Source: Theocolax elegans (Eukaryota; Arthropoda; Insecta; Hymenoptera; Cerocephalidae). Taken from it: a stretch of DNA of 64,000 nt. Made by a program: the position numbers and the translations under genes. This document shows positions 21,273-32,564 of the stretch, in pieces. Within the stretch, counting starts at the first letter, position 1. Each line of letters begins with the position of its first letter. The notes below the pieces were generated by a model. The model was not told where the DNA came from. It saw nothing but the letters and a program-made list of their open reading frames with translations, and did no database searches. The DNA is taken from positions 29,090,784 through 29,154,783 of the forward strand of contig CM047425.1 of the NCBI GenBank assembly GCA_026168455.1, in the 5' to 3' direction.

Positions 21273-24169
21273 TAAATCTGCAGCTCAATACTTAACGCAA
21301 TTAAACTAACAGCCTAACGTAAATATAAAAATTAAAGCTGAAGTTTCCTATAAGCTGGCTATCTGCTTAAATATTATTCAGGGGAGAAACAGTCCAAAAT
21401 AAGGTAAATCAGGCAAGGGTAATAACAATGTATTGGGTTTTAGGTTTTTTTTTGGCTGCTAATAGGGAAAGGCGTAAAAATTATATATATTTTGCTGCGA
21501 AATGGGGTTACTATAGTGCAATTAGTTGAAAAGCAAATGATAAAGGAGGAAAAAAAAATTTTATATGTGTGTTAATTTGCTTAATTTGTTAATTTGTTAA
21601 AAGCACAATTAAAGTGTTATTATTACTAATTATTTAGCTGCTAGCAGGGAAAACAAGAGAGCAAAAACAAAAAAAAGAAATTTTTTTCAATTTGCACGAA
21701 AAAATAAAAAATTTTATTTATTATATATTAATTAAATACGGGTTTGCAAAATTTATTTGTTAAGCAAACTGCAGCTTCTGCCAGAATAAATGAAAATATA
21801 AACGTATATTGCTCACTGTTAATTATTAAATGCGCTGAATTAATTATAAGAATATATATGTATTATATATAAGGGCTAAATTATATAAAGCAACAAAAAA
21901 AAAAATTTTTAGTTGATAAGCATAATGCAAAAATTGAAATAACGGGTTATAAAAAATTATGTCAATAATAAATAGTATGGCTGTGATGAGAGAAAAGGTG
22001 GAAAAGCGAAACAAAATGTTATATTACGTGTTACAAAATAATATACAGTATTATAAAATATAAGAAATATTGTTCACAAATTATATGAAAAATTATTATC
22101 GAAATATATATGTGTGTTTATAGTGTCGCTTCCCGACGAAAATTATATTATTATTTTTCGTAAAAAGTACTGCGTAGAATAAAATTACAGCGTAGAAGAC
22201 GAACAAAATAAGGTTGATAAAGACTGATTGTAAGTAAATGCAGTAGTATAAAATATAATTTATATAGTTAAGGTACAGATTAATTTACGAGTGTTTCAAA
22301 CGAAAAAGAGACTGATAAGTAGAGTTGAAGATATTATTCAAAGCCAATACGCATATAAGCGGGATTGTTGGAGCAAGCGTGATTATTGGGTAATATGACG
22401 TTGAAGTTTCTTCCCGAATAGTGATACTGTTGTACTTGGCGATGTATAATAATAATTCGGAATGATTGTTCCAATATAAATCTTTGCTGCTCTGCTAGTT
22501 GGAGGCGTTCTTAAATTCCTGCACGTTGATGTGCTTGTGGACGTATGCTGGATATAGCAATCTTTCATTTATTGGTTCGTTGCATTTTCTTGGCTCCTCT
22601 AGCGTCAGTGGATCATGGTACCATCCTTGAGACTGTCCGGTTTCAGTTCCACATATAGCATCCGACCAGATGAAATATTTTGTGCTCTTGCTGCTCGGGG
22701 AGGGGAGGGAAATTCGTAATTTCGGATTGGTTAGGGAGAGATCCAGGAGATATTTCTCCTTCCATTGGGCTTAAACTCGTCCTAGTGTCGCCATCTACTT
22801 CTGGTCTCCATTCTGCTGTTGAGGGCCCATAATTTCTAATTAATTCGTTTCGCGTACGAATTGTGCGCATATCATCGTCGATGTTCAAATCTAATTGATT
22901 ACAGTAAATTGTAATTTTCCCATCGGCGGTGTTATTTATGGTGCGCCTAATTATTGCTGCACCTTGTGCTACATTATCGTTATTTATTTTACTACCTAAT
23001 TTGTAGTTAAATGCCATTTTGCATATTAACTTAATTATTCTATCCATAATTAAGAAGGGGAGGGTATAAGTTTGGCACAATAAATCTGCAGCTCAATACT
23101 TAACGCAATTAAACTAACAGCCTAACGTAAATATAAAAATTAAAGCTGAAGTTTCCTATAAGCTGGCTATCTGCTTAAATATTATTCAGGGGAGAAACAG
23201 TCCAAAATAAGGTAAATCAGGCAAGGGTAATAACAATGTATTGGGTTTTAGGTTTTTTTTTGGCTGCTAATAGGGAAAGGCGTAAAAATTATATATATTT
23301 TGCTGCGAAATGGGGTTACTATAGTGCAATTAGTTGAAAAGCAAATGATAAAGGAGGAAAAAAAAATTTTATATGTGTGTTAATTTGCTTAATTTGTTAA
23401 TTTGTTAAAAGCACAATTAAAGTGTTATTATTACTAATTATTTAGCTGCTAGCAGGGAAAACAAGAGAGCAAAAACAAAAAAAAGAAATTTTTTTCAATT
23501 TGCACGAAAAAATAAAAAATTTTATTTATTATATATTAATTAAATACGGGTTTGCAAAATTTATTTGTTAAGCAAACTGCAGCTTCTGCCAGAATAAATG
23601 AAAATATAAACGTATATTGCTCACTGTTAATTATTAAATGCGCTGAATTAATTATAAGAATATATATGTATTATATATAAGGGCTAAATTATATAAAGCA
23701 ACAAAAAAAAAAATTTTTAGTTGATAAGCATAATGCAAAAATTGAAATAACGGGTTATAAAAAATTATGTCAATAATAAATAGTATGGCTGTGATGAGAG
23801 AAAAGGTGGAAAAGCGAAACAAAATGTTATATTACGTGTTACAAAATAATATACAGTATTATAAAATATAAGAAATATTGTTCACAAATTATATGAAAAA
23901 TTATTATCGAAATATATATGTGTGTTTATAGTGTCGCTTCCCGACGAAAATTATATTATTATTTTTCGTAAAAAGTACTGCGTAGAATAAAATTACAGCG
24001 TAGAAGACGAACAAAATAAGGTTGATAAAGACTGATTGTAAGTAAATGCAGTAGTATAAAATATAATTTATATAGTTAAGGTACAGATTAATTTACGAGT
24101 GTTTCAAACGAAAAAGAGACTGATAAGTAGAGTTGAAGATATTATTCAAAGCCAATACGCATATAAGCG
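20547..24169. repeat. Tandem duplication of about 1.81 kb (gag N-terminus plus leader)
   Basis: Bases 20547-22360 and 22361-24169 match. All differences I found lie in the first 500 bases of the second copy and are mostly one-base losses or gains; the AT-rich rest, including T- and A-runs, is identical. The clustering suggests a noisy read end stitched to good sequence. Frames at 22383-22568 and 22643-23080 are the duplicated gag N-terminus. Confidence 0.88.
21273..22360 (-). other. Ty3/Gypsy 5-prime noncoding leader
   Basis: About 1.1 kb of very AT-rich noncoding DNA upstream of gag in the sense direction, with gctgct motifs. It resembles in style the 0.9-kb leader of the plus-strand element (34051-34943). 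No primer binding site or LTR border could be recognised. It is repeated at 23081-24169. Confidence 0.6.
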
Positions 24170-24880
24170 GGATCGCCGATAGTGAGATCGAAACGAAGGG
24201 TTGCACAAGAGATTTTTTTGTACTGCACTATAAAATCAATGCTCGGAGAAGAGTCGGCGATGGGAAACATGGACTAGAAAACTCGAGCATTTGAAGGAAG
24301 TAATAAATTAAGCCGTTCTTTGGGTAATGTCGCAGTAATAAAAGGGGGACAGCAAATTCTCCGAATTAACTAAGAAGCGATACAGAACATGCATGGGATT
24401 CGATCATTTTGAATCACGCACATCTAACGGCCCAATCTGGTGTAAGCACAGAAAAATCGAGAACTACTTATGCAATTTCCATCTAAAGCAAAGCATAATA
24501 CAAGGACAGATGCATAGATTTTTAGCGTATATAAAGAGGACCCAGAACAGACACAGCCACTTCTAATTTTACGTCTAAAGCTTTTGTAAGGCGAAGCTCT
24601 GCCAGTCAAATCTTTGATTTTTATCCGAGGGCGTGGCTCTGCTACTCGAACTTTAAAGAAATACACATTCAAATTCAAGAGAGATCTTGTATTCGGGGAT
24701 CGAGACGCATCGTTGACATCTACGAGCCATAGTCAAGGAACTATGACTTCGACATATGGCAATCGTCGGACTCCGAAAGCATACGCGTCCAACGTCAACG
24801 CCCGCAGGTCTAGCAGGACATTATCAAGCCATTTGACACAGCTATCCACGTTCGAGGCGGATCTTCGTTCCTCACCGTAT
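24170..24880. other. Spacer without recognised gene
   Basis: Mixed-composition DNA. Short frames on both strands show no family features. It could hold the 5-prime LTR of the minus-strand Gypsy element, but I see no matching LTR, PBS or inverted TG/CA ends to support that. Confidence 0.4.
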
Positions 24881-24881
24881 A

Positions 24882-24882
24882 T

Positions 24883-24941
<59 letters not shown>
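24882..24941. repeat. (AC)n(AT)n microsatellite
   Basis: About seven AC units followed by more than twenty AT units, ending directly at the palindrome that starts at 24943. A shorter AT run (26596-26609) lies at its other end. Confidence 0.95.
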
Positions 24942-24942
<1 letters not shown>

Positions 24943-24944
<2 letters not shown>

Positions 24945-26595
24945 GTGGTTCTCTGTGACATCGAAGATGAAAAAAATAAATATTGCTATAACTGTGGGAA
25001 TATGTTTTAGAGGTATCCAGTAGTTCTTCTGAATTTTTTCAGATTTTTTCTGGGCCATTATTTTAAGTTACAGAGAGTCAAAGTTGACATTTTAGCACTT
25101 TTTTGCATTATATGCCCATTTTCATGAATTTTTAGCTCCCAGGGGATGCATTTTTCGTTAAAAACATAAGTATGACTTTTTTTGTAAAATTTGCCGAACT
25201 TTTCATTAAAAATACTTTTAAAGACATAAATGTATGCTGTTACACTCTTGTAAGCCATTTAAACCTTAAATAGTGAAAATCAGCAATTCTGCTCCGGACT
25301 CTGGTAACCTGATACTGTCTAAAAGATGTCTTTTTATAGTCAGAAACTGCCTAAAAATTTCCAGAGTGGGTCTAAATCATTAAGATCACTTATGGTCAAA
25401 ATATCCGGGAAAAGTGCCCGAAATATTAATAGAAATGTATATTTGTTGTTTTATAAGGATGAATCTAGTAGCATCATCATTGCAAAAAAATTTATGCACT
25501 TACCTTGTAATGGTAGAAAAGTATCTCCACTTGTTTCAGTATCCATCTAATCCCCTGTAAGCTGCTAAAAATATAAATATGATTATAAAATTATAAAAAA
25601 TTATTTTTTAAACATTTATGATGCTGGATTTTTAGTTTTACATCCTTACAAGAATTATAATACTAATCTGAATGATTACTCTAAATATATAAACATCATT
25701 ATTACAATAACTGAATATACGTATTTAATACAAAAGATATATAAATAAATCGGATATATAATTATAATGAATAATTTGATAACGTGACAGTGACAAGTTT
25801 GTGAATTCTAAACAATGTATTGCTGAATAATAATAATAATAATGTTGATACATTTATAGTAATCCTTCAGATTAGTATTATAATTCTTGTAAGGGATGTA
25901 AAACTGAAAATCCAGCATTATAAATGTTTAAAAAATAATTTTTTATAATTTTATAATCATATTTGTATTTTTAGCAGCTTACAGGGGATTAGATGGATAC
26001 TGAAACAAGTGGAGATACTTTTCTACCATTACAAGGTAAGTGCATAAATTTTTTTGCAATGATGATGCTACTAGATTCATCCTTATAAAACAACAAATAT
26101 ACATTTCTATTAATATTTCGGGCACTTTTCCCGGATATTTTGACCATAAGTGATCTTAATGATTTAGACCCACTCTGGAAATTTTTAGGCAGTTTCTGAC
26201 TATAAAAAGACATCTTTTAGACAGTATTAGGTTACCAGAGTCCGGAGCAGAATTGCTGATTTTCACTATTTAAGGTTTAAATGGCTTACAAGAGGGTGAC
26301 AGCATACATTTATGTCTTTAAAAGTATTTTTAATGAAAAGTTCGGAAAATTTTACAAAAAAAGTCATACTTATGTTTTTAGTGAAAAATGCATCCCTTGG
26401 GAGCTAAAAATTCATGAAAATGGGCATATAATGGAAAAAGTGCTAAAATGTCAACTTTGACTCTCTGTAATTTAAAATAATGGACCAGAAAAAATCTAAA
26501 AAAATTCAGGAGAACTACTGGATACCTCTAAAACATATTCCCACAGTTATAGCAATATTTATTTTTTTCATCTTCGATGTCACAGAGAACCACCC
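24943..26595. repeat. 1.65-kb palindrome (long foldback element)
   Basis: Left arm about 24943-25684 and right arm about 25855-26595 are near-perfect inverted copies, starting GGGTGGTTCTCTGTGACATC on each side, around a 170-bp AT-rich loop. A 74-codon frame occurs in both arms (25326-25550 plus, 25989-26213 minus) with the same predicted sequence; it has no recognised family and is probably chance. AT dinucleotide runs flank the element. It could be a giant foldback DNA transposon or an inverted duplication. A transcript would fold into a hairpin of about 740 bp. Confidence 0.92.
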
Positions 26596-26609
26596 ATATA
26601 TATATATAT

Positions 26610-27290
26610 TTGGGTACTTAAGGTATATTCTTTTCGGCTATCTATACGTTTGTAATATTAGTAAAGGCAAACCTGATATTATATGTTATTTCAATTACTG
26701 AACCAACCGTTTTCTCTTACAACAATTATTATTTGGAACTGCAATTTATTTATAATAATTATTTTTTTGCATTGCATTTTATTTGCAATATTTATGGTTT
26801 GAATTGCAATTTATTGACAATAATTCATGTTTTCAACGGCAACAATTTTTAATTTAATCTGCATTTATTTATAATAATTCTTATTTCGATTATTAATGTT
26901 CATAATAAAATAACTTTGTGTATATTTCATTCTATAATTTGTTAACGTGTTCGCCGTACAATTGTTTATTTAATCAAAATTAAAATTGTTATTTGACTTA
27001 AATAATGGTTTATTAACCATTTGCCTTCTTGTAACATTTTTTATGGTAGTTGGTACAAATCTGGACGTGAAAATAGGTACAGTTGCGTAAATAAATATCA
27101 TAAGATGTAAATAATGTATTACTGCTAGCTGCTAAATTATTCAATGTAATTATTTTACTTACAGAAAATATTATTCTATTTACGCAGTGTACACTATATT
27201 AACACAAAATGAGAAACAAATTATATTGGGTAAAAATATTGTTTAAAAGAAAAAATGAAATTTCAATAATTTATCAAATTTGAATTAATT
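26610..27290. other. AT-rich spacer with degenerate short repeats
   Basis: Several imperfect repeats of a GCAATTTATTxATAATAATT-type unit occur at about 26700-26900. No gene or RNA is recognised. Confidence 0.5.
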
Positions 27291-27299
27291 AAATAATAT

Positions 27300-28450
27300 A
27301 ATGGTAAACGGCCCACGCGAGACGAAAATCGTACCGATCGCGTGAGTTTACCGTCGAAGACGCGTAAGGCACATGCGCGAGCGCGTCGGAGAGCCGGTGT
27401 GCACAACACACCGGCAGTATCGTCTCGCCTATGAGAGAGGCAAGAGAAATCGCGACGGAGATCATCTGACATACCGATTCCCGCGCGAGTGAGGCGTAGC
27501 AGAGCACGAGTGCGAGAGAGAAAGAGAGAAAGGACGAGACAGAAGGACGAGAGGCACGCGCCGTCCCCCAGGATCATCTTCGAGTATAAAGTAAGTCCTG
27601 GCCAGGCAGCGCTGTATTCATTACCACCGAAACGCGAGCGAAGATCGGCGACGGTATACGCGCGGTATCCCGACGCGCAAACCATACGAGATGTTAGCCG
27701 CTCTCGTCGCGACACTCTCTCTCGCTCAATAAATCACGCAACGACAAACCGGAGTGCTTCACACTTCGGCGCGATTAGGATTGGCGTAATTAACTGCGAA
27801 GCCAGGTAACCCGTACCTGGCAAACCTAACGTCGTTCCCGAGTAGATCGAGATCCCGTGTCTCGTCACGTATATGGCGGCGGGCGCACACACGCACACGT
27901 AACCGTGTATTGTATATTTTTATAGATTACGCGAATAGCTTTATTTGTTTTGAGCCAAGGTTTAACCTTGCCTTGGCTCGTCTTATTGTAGTATTTTTCA
28001 CTTTTGCATTTCATTTAATAAATTAGCTCATTATCTCTAATTTCGAGTAATATTTAGTTAACCAGTGATCACTCCCTATCCCCGAAGGCGAATACCGCCA
28101 TGCCCCGCGGGTTTCGTGCATTGCTTCGCACGACACATATCTGAGGAGCCGAGCACGAGTATCGAGGAAGAATAAGTGTGTACTAGGTAAGTGCATACAT
28201 TGTACACAGGGCCAACAACGTCACTCGGAGCTTGAGGCTAGCTCCGGTCGTCCCGAAAGGTAATTTTACCGATTTACCAGCTGTATGGTGAGAGAGCTGA
28301 TTGCAGCGGTGTGGAGATTTCCTGTGCATTAAGTACACGCACAGGACGAGTATAACCTTCCTGACGTATAAACCGACCCTGTTACAATAAATATGTAAAA
28401 TTTTAACACCACGTGTGAAATTGCCACGTGTTAGTAAATTAAAGATTTTG
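27300..28450 (+). promoter_or_regulatory. GC-rich promoter- or LTR-like region
   Basis: Composition changes abruptly from AT-rich to CpG-rich. The plus strand has a TATAAA at about 27585 and an AATAAA near 27728, spacing that suits an LTR R region or a short transcript, and a possible splice donor (ACTAG/GTAAGTGC) near 28180. No coding frame is convincing and no LTR partner was found in the window. It may equally be the 5-prime region of a host gene. Confidence 0.3.
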
Positions 28451-28455
28451 CGGGG

Positions 28456-29358
28456 AAACATATTGTGGGGCCAAACGAGCTGAGACTTTTCTCATATACA
28501 AGGCAACCATGCGCCGCGAAGAAGTAACATACTCGACCTGTTAAGTCCAAGCCTACTGGGATTCCCCCCGGCAGCTCACAAGACGTGCCACCTCCGTGCG
28601 CCACATAATCCCCCCATACCTAGAGACTGAACATATCAAGTGGACGACCAGGCGAAAGAGTTTGCAACGGATTTCGATGTACTATACCGCCTACGCACGT
28701 AACATTTTAACACTATCATGCATAACTTTACATATATTTTTTAAAAAATTTACATCTTCAATACGGTGTAATGTGTCGTCATGTATATAAATATTCATCA
28801 TTTCTGAGAACATACGTTTTTTAAAATTATTTTCAATGTCCATGATACATGTTTTTTTAAAATCAATGCTATGTCCTGTTTTAATTGTGTGGACCGCTAA
28901 TGCGGATCTATCGTTTTTATTTTTTACGTCATATTTATGTTCTCTTATGCGGGTTTTAAGTTTACGCTTACTTGTGCGTATGTATAACGCTGGGCAATTA
29001 CCACATGGTATCTTATACACAATATTACAAATTTCGTTCTTTACTGTTTTGTCTTTACCTAATTTAATAATCCTGTTAAATTTATTTATAGTGCGATTAA
29101 TCAATAGAAAATCATGCTTCTTAATAAATACGTTCAGTTTTGGGGTCAATCCCTTTATGAATGGTAAAACAACTCTTGATCTCCGAATTTGATTTCTGTT
29201 CAATAGATTATCATTAATATTGGTGTTAATATTATTATTTAAGTGTAAAATTCTTTTGTTAATATATTTTCGAATAAATTCAAGCAGATAATTATTATTT
29301 AGTAAAAAGTTCGTTATTATTTTAACAGTCTCAGCTCGTTTGGCCCCGCAATATGTTT
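28456..29358 (-). mobile_element. Penelope-like element fragment bounded by inverted repeats
   Basis: A minus-strand Penelope-like coding fragment lies between 31-bp inverted repeats at 28456-28486 and 29328-29358 (one mismatch; core GGGGCCAAACGAGCTGAGAC). The right-hand repeat is part of the coding sequence (AKRAET), so the left-hand repeat is an inverted piece of the element itself, as in the rearranged 5-prime-truncated copies common in Penelope-like elements. Most of the RT is absent. Confidence 0.7.
28691..29345 (-). pseudogene. Penelope-like polyprotein C-terminus with GIY-YIG endonuclease
   Basis: The open frame from about 29345 to 28691 covers the RT thumb (RVVLPFIKGLTPKLNVFIKK), then the linker (VKNEICNIVYKIPCGNCPAL) and a GIY-YIG endonuclease (YKIPC...CPALYIRTS...RIREH) followed by HTIKTGHSIDF and SEMMNIYIHDD, all typical of Penelope-like elements in animals. 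The YIG motif reads YIR. The N-terminal RT with its catalytic residues is missing, so the copy cannot act alone. The endonuclease normally cuts target DNA to prime reverse transcription. Confidence 0.85.
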
Positions 29359-29546
29359 CGCTCTTTTAATATTTTGATACGTTTCGCGCGTTTGTATTTG
29401 TACGTATACACGTTGTGTGCATGTACTATATGTATATATGTACACACTTATATACGTATATATCGAATGTATTGTTAGCGGTTATGCGACGTAGAGATGT
29501 AAATATCATTACGATAGTATGTAAGTCTTACTAGTGTACAGGACTC

Positions 29547-29578
29547 CCTTCGGGGAGGTCCTCGTTTTTTTTGGATAC
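29547..29578 (+). other. Hairpin with TTCG loop followed by a T run
   Basis: AGGACTCCC, TTCG and GGGAGGTCCT form a nine-pair stem with one bulge, followed by T8. In a bacterium it would be called an intrinsic terminator. In this eukaryotic setting its meaning is unknown; the T run could end an RNA polymerase III transcript. Confidence 0.4.
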
Positions 29579-29854
29579 GTTTAAGTGGAGGGTTGTGCGA
29601 TGGTAATAATCTTTTAATTGTGTATATATATAAAGCTTTTTTCTCTAGTTTATATTCAGTTTTTTAATCTTTGATATTAATTTTAATTTGATAGTTGCGT
29701 GCGATGTTGATGGAGATTTTGTGTTCACCTAATATGTTGATTTGGTGTCTCTGCGCTTTTTTATTGGTAAGATTATATAGTGCATTAGTTTTTATTGATT
29801 TTATCAGATTATTTTTTTGTAAATAGAAATTTTAATAAGTGGTTTTTTTGTATA

Positions 29855-29896
29855 GCCTTGAAAAGGGACGGCTTAAAAACGTCCGAAACGTCGGCA
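29855..29896 (+). ncRNA. Hammerhead-like motif of Penelope type (degenerate)
   Basis: The stretch reads CTTGAAAAG, a GGACG/CGTCC stem with a GCTTAAAAA-type loop, then GAAACGTCGGC. Penelope-like elements carry small hammerhead ribozymes with a CTGANGA box, a short stem II and GAAAC; here the GAAAC box and stem II are clear but the first box is changed. It lies on the strand opposite to the nearby Penelope coding fragment, so it would belong to a second, inverted piece. Confidence 0.35.
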
Positions 29897-29899
29897 ACA

Positions 29900-30480
29900 A
29901 ATAAAAATTTGAGTTCGTGGAGATCATTTGAGTCTTATTTTTTATTAAAAAATTTTAAAAAGAGTCACACTTAGCAGTAAATGAGAAAGCTGCATTAAGT
30001 GTGCAAAGTTTAGATGTTGCGAATGTGTTCAACAAGAATGCAAGTGCATAGGAGATTAGACTTCACGTTGTAACGATCACGCTGTGGATTAGGGCGAGAT
30101 AAACAATAAAATTAAATAAAATAATATTAATTTATTGTAATAATAAAGGAGGGTTTGGGCGCCAGCAGCGTACGCTCGCGGCGAATGTATAATGCAATGC
30201 TGGGCTGCGTGCGAGCTGCGACGACTTGCTGTGCGAGGGGTGGGGAGGAAAGGAGACGCACACTTACGATCAGGAGAATACCTGGTGCAAAGCGTGCACC
30301 CACCTTTGATCTGCGGTCTTATTGCTAAAACACACACACACACACGAATACAATAATAATAATAATTGGTCGGCTGATGCTGCCTCGATGGCGTCCCGAT
30401 AAGCTCTCTCACTCACACTGTATGACTTCATTTACATTAGATAATAGAGGACAGAAAACCCCTAAATGGTAACCCTGGTC
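29900..30480. other. Spacer without recognised gene
   Basis: Mixed DNA with an (AC)8 run near 30335 and a short (TAA)n run. The minus-strand frame at 30089-30412 has no family features. Confidence 0.5.
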
Positions 30481-30557
30481 GAGTCGTCCGTCGGTCGCCT
30501 TCTTATCGCACGCCCCGTGTAGTGAGTGCTCGCGGCCGTATTAACACGAAGCGGACG

Positions 30558-30817
30558 ATGTTGCCTAGCCTGCTGCTTCCCACGGAGAGAACGGTATTCC
30601 TGGTGATTCTGTCTACTAGGTAAGTCTCGATTATCGCTCCTTTATGTTAGCTTATCGGCTAATAAGTTCTCTCCGTTGCAGGTACAGACGGGACGGCCGA
30701 TACTCGACTCTTCTCTCACTCACTCTCACAGCGTCCGATCAGCTGATGCGCGTCCGGCCACTGGCTGCTGCTCTGCCTGGGTGCTGCGTTGCTGCGGGCA
30801 TTCTGGATTGTGCTTAG
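30558..30817 (+). CDS. Possible two-exon small ORF with a 62-nt intron
   Basis: ATG at 30558, exon 1 to 30619, intron 30620-30681 (GTAAGTCTCG ... CTCTCCGTTGCAG), exon 2 from 30682 to the TAG at 30815. Joined it gives 65 codons with no recognised family and a leucine-rich beginning. The donor and acceptor are both strong and the length is typical for a short insect intron. The region could instead be the noncoding 5-prime exon pair of a gene or transposon transcript. No homology is claimed. Confidence 0.25.
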
Positions 30818-31226
30818 TGGGAAAGTGGGGTATTCGAGGTAGATTGAGGTAGGTTACACAGGTTTAGAGTTGTGAGAAAGGGTAGCGCAGCTTAGATTGG
30901 TTTCGCTCGCTTAATTATATTGACAGGTATGAAATACCTTGGCACAACCTAAATCTGCATCACCTTCTGAGCAAGGTGAACACATAGTAACACATCAGAT
31001 GCAGATGCCTACATCATCAAATAGTTTCCCACTCTCCGTGCCTTCATTTACGATTAGCGATGAAGAAATGATGAAGACACTCTTCTACATAAAATAAGAG
31101 CCTGCTAATGTCGAAGAATGAGAAACCGAGGAAACTTAATACAAGAAAAAAGCGCAACAGTACTTGTAGTTATAGTGTAGTATAGTGTAGTTATAGTATT
31201 CGTAATTTTGAGTAAGTAATTTTTAT

Positions 31227-31466
31227 TAAAATGTAGAGGACGGGATGGCCCCTATACGGGCCATGCCCATGATCGACCCTTTATATGTGTTAGTTTTGAG
31301 ATGTGAGACATCACAAAAACTCGATTTCTATAGAAAAATGAGAGAAAACAGTAAACCCGAAATCCCCGTCCTCTAAAGGTTAAAAGTGATCCGATGTTTT
31401 TAGACATTAATTTTTTGAAAAAAGAAGCTTTTTTGAACCAGAAAATTCCCGTCCTCTAAAGGTTAA
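31227..31466. mobile_element. TTAA-ending MITE remnants
   Basis: CCCGTCCTCTAAAGGTTAA occurs at 31448-31466 and, with one change, at 31366-31383; an inverted partner TTAAAATGTAGAGGACGGG lies at 31227-31245. The pattern (TTAA, then CCTTTAGAGGACGGG) looks like piggyBac-type terminal repeats of a short nonautonomous element, present as one full and one partial copy. Confidence 0.5.
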
Positions 31467-31469
31467 TAT

Positions 31470-32375
31470 ATGACATTCTGCTTCTAAAATAAGTTACAAA
31501 CATTGAGTGAATTACAACTTCCTTTACCAATAACAATTTATAACTTCTTAAATAACAGAGATAGAAAAGTGATTTTTGAACTACATAGTATTTACATAAA
31601 ATAAAATCGATTCGTAAAATAAAAATCAACTTTTCGTCAAAATTGACACAAAGAAAAAATTGGAATTCAGTTATGAAGATCAGCTTACGGCAACTCGAGT
31701 CGACTCATATAAACTCATATACGTTTTTTCTTTTTTAAAAGCAAATCGTCACCTACCATTTTTAAAATTTCTAAATTACACTAATTTTTCAGTTTGGACA
31801 CTGCCATTGTATTATTCACTAATTAAATAATATACAGTTCAGAAATAATCTCGATACGACAATTAGAATTCTTCTTATTATTAACAAATTATAACCTTTA
31901 ACCCTTTCGTGCATATAAGGAACTGACAATCGTAACGTCTCTGAAACTAGAAATTTCGATGTCCGGCATCGAGCTGAATCCAAATCTGGAGTCAGATTTT
32001 GGAAATTATAATATTTGGGCCCAAAACCGAAGGGGCCCACTCTTAGAATGCAAAGTTTAGAAAAATAAAAAATACCATCGTAATTTACATAAATTTCTAA
32101 GAAGAAAACATTCTTATCATTTTTTTTTGATAAGACACACCAATTTCAAGTAAAAAATTTTAGAATTATTGCGCGATCGCAAATGGTTTTGCTGTGATAA
32201 TTGAAGTATTGCGCGGTGCACGAAGATCCAACATGATCTTGGATCGTACGATACACGTCCTAAGTCGCGGCGGCGACGTCCTCGTCGTCGGGTTAGTTGT
32301 CTGGTTGAGTGTGAATAGAGAGAAATTTATTTTTTTATACGAATTGTGAGTGTAGTGTGGATGGTATAAACTTAT
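31470..32375. other. Spacer without recognised gene
   Basis: AT-rich DNA followed by a GC-richer stretch around 32160-32330. No frame or RNA is recognised. Confidence 0.5.
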
Positions 32376-32377
32376 AT

Positions 32378-32548
32378 ATCGGGGTTTATGACGCCCATGA
32401 CAGAGAGGAAAGATACGTACTATAGAACGAGCAAGTGAGAGTTTAGGGTTATGACGCCAGGGCTCCATAACCCGCCCACCCCCAGCCAGTGGGTGGCAGG
32501 AGACAGAAGATACAAATTTATTATGTCGGGCGTCATAAACCCCTATAG
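32378..32548. repeat. Small inverted-repeat element
   Basis: GGGGTTTATGACGCCC at about 32381-32396 is inverted at about 32526-32543, with a related smaller pair inside (GGGTTATGACGCC near 32446, CCATAACCC near 32465). It ends just before the 5-prime LTR at 32565. Probably a MITE. Confidence 0.6.
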
Positions 32549-32564
32549 AGAAGTTTATGTATAT

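Noticed and set aside
25326..26213. Identical 74-codon frames on opposite strands
   Set aside because: They are a necessary result of the palindrome; no homology, and the length is expected by chance.
29547..29578. Bacterial intrinsic terminator, hence bacterial DNA
   Set aside because: All surrounding features are eukaryotic; no bacterial genes occur in the window.
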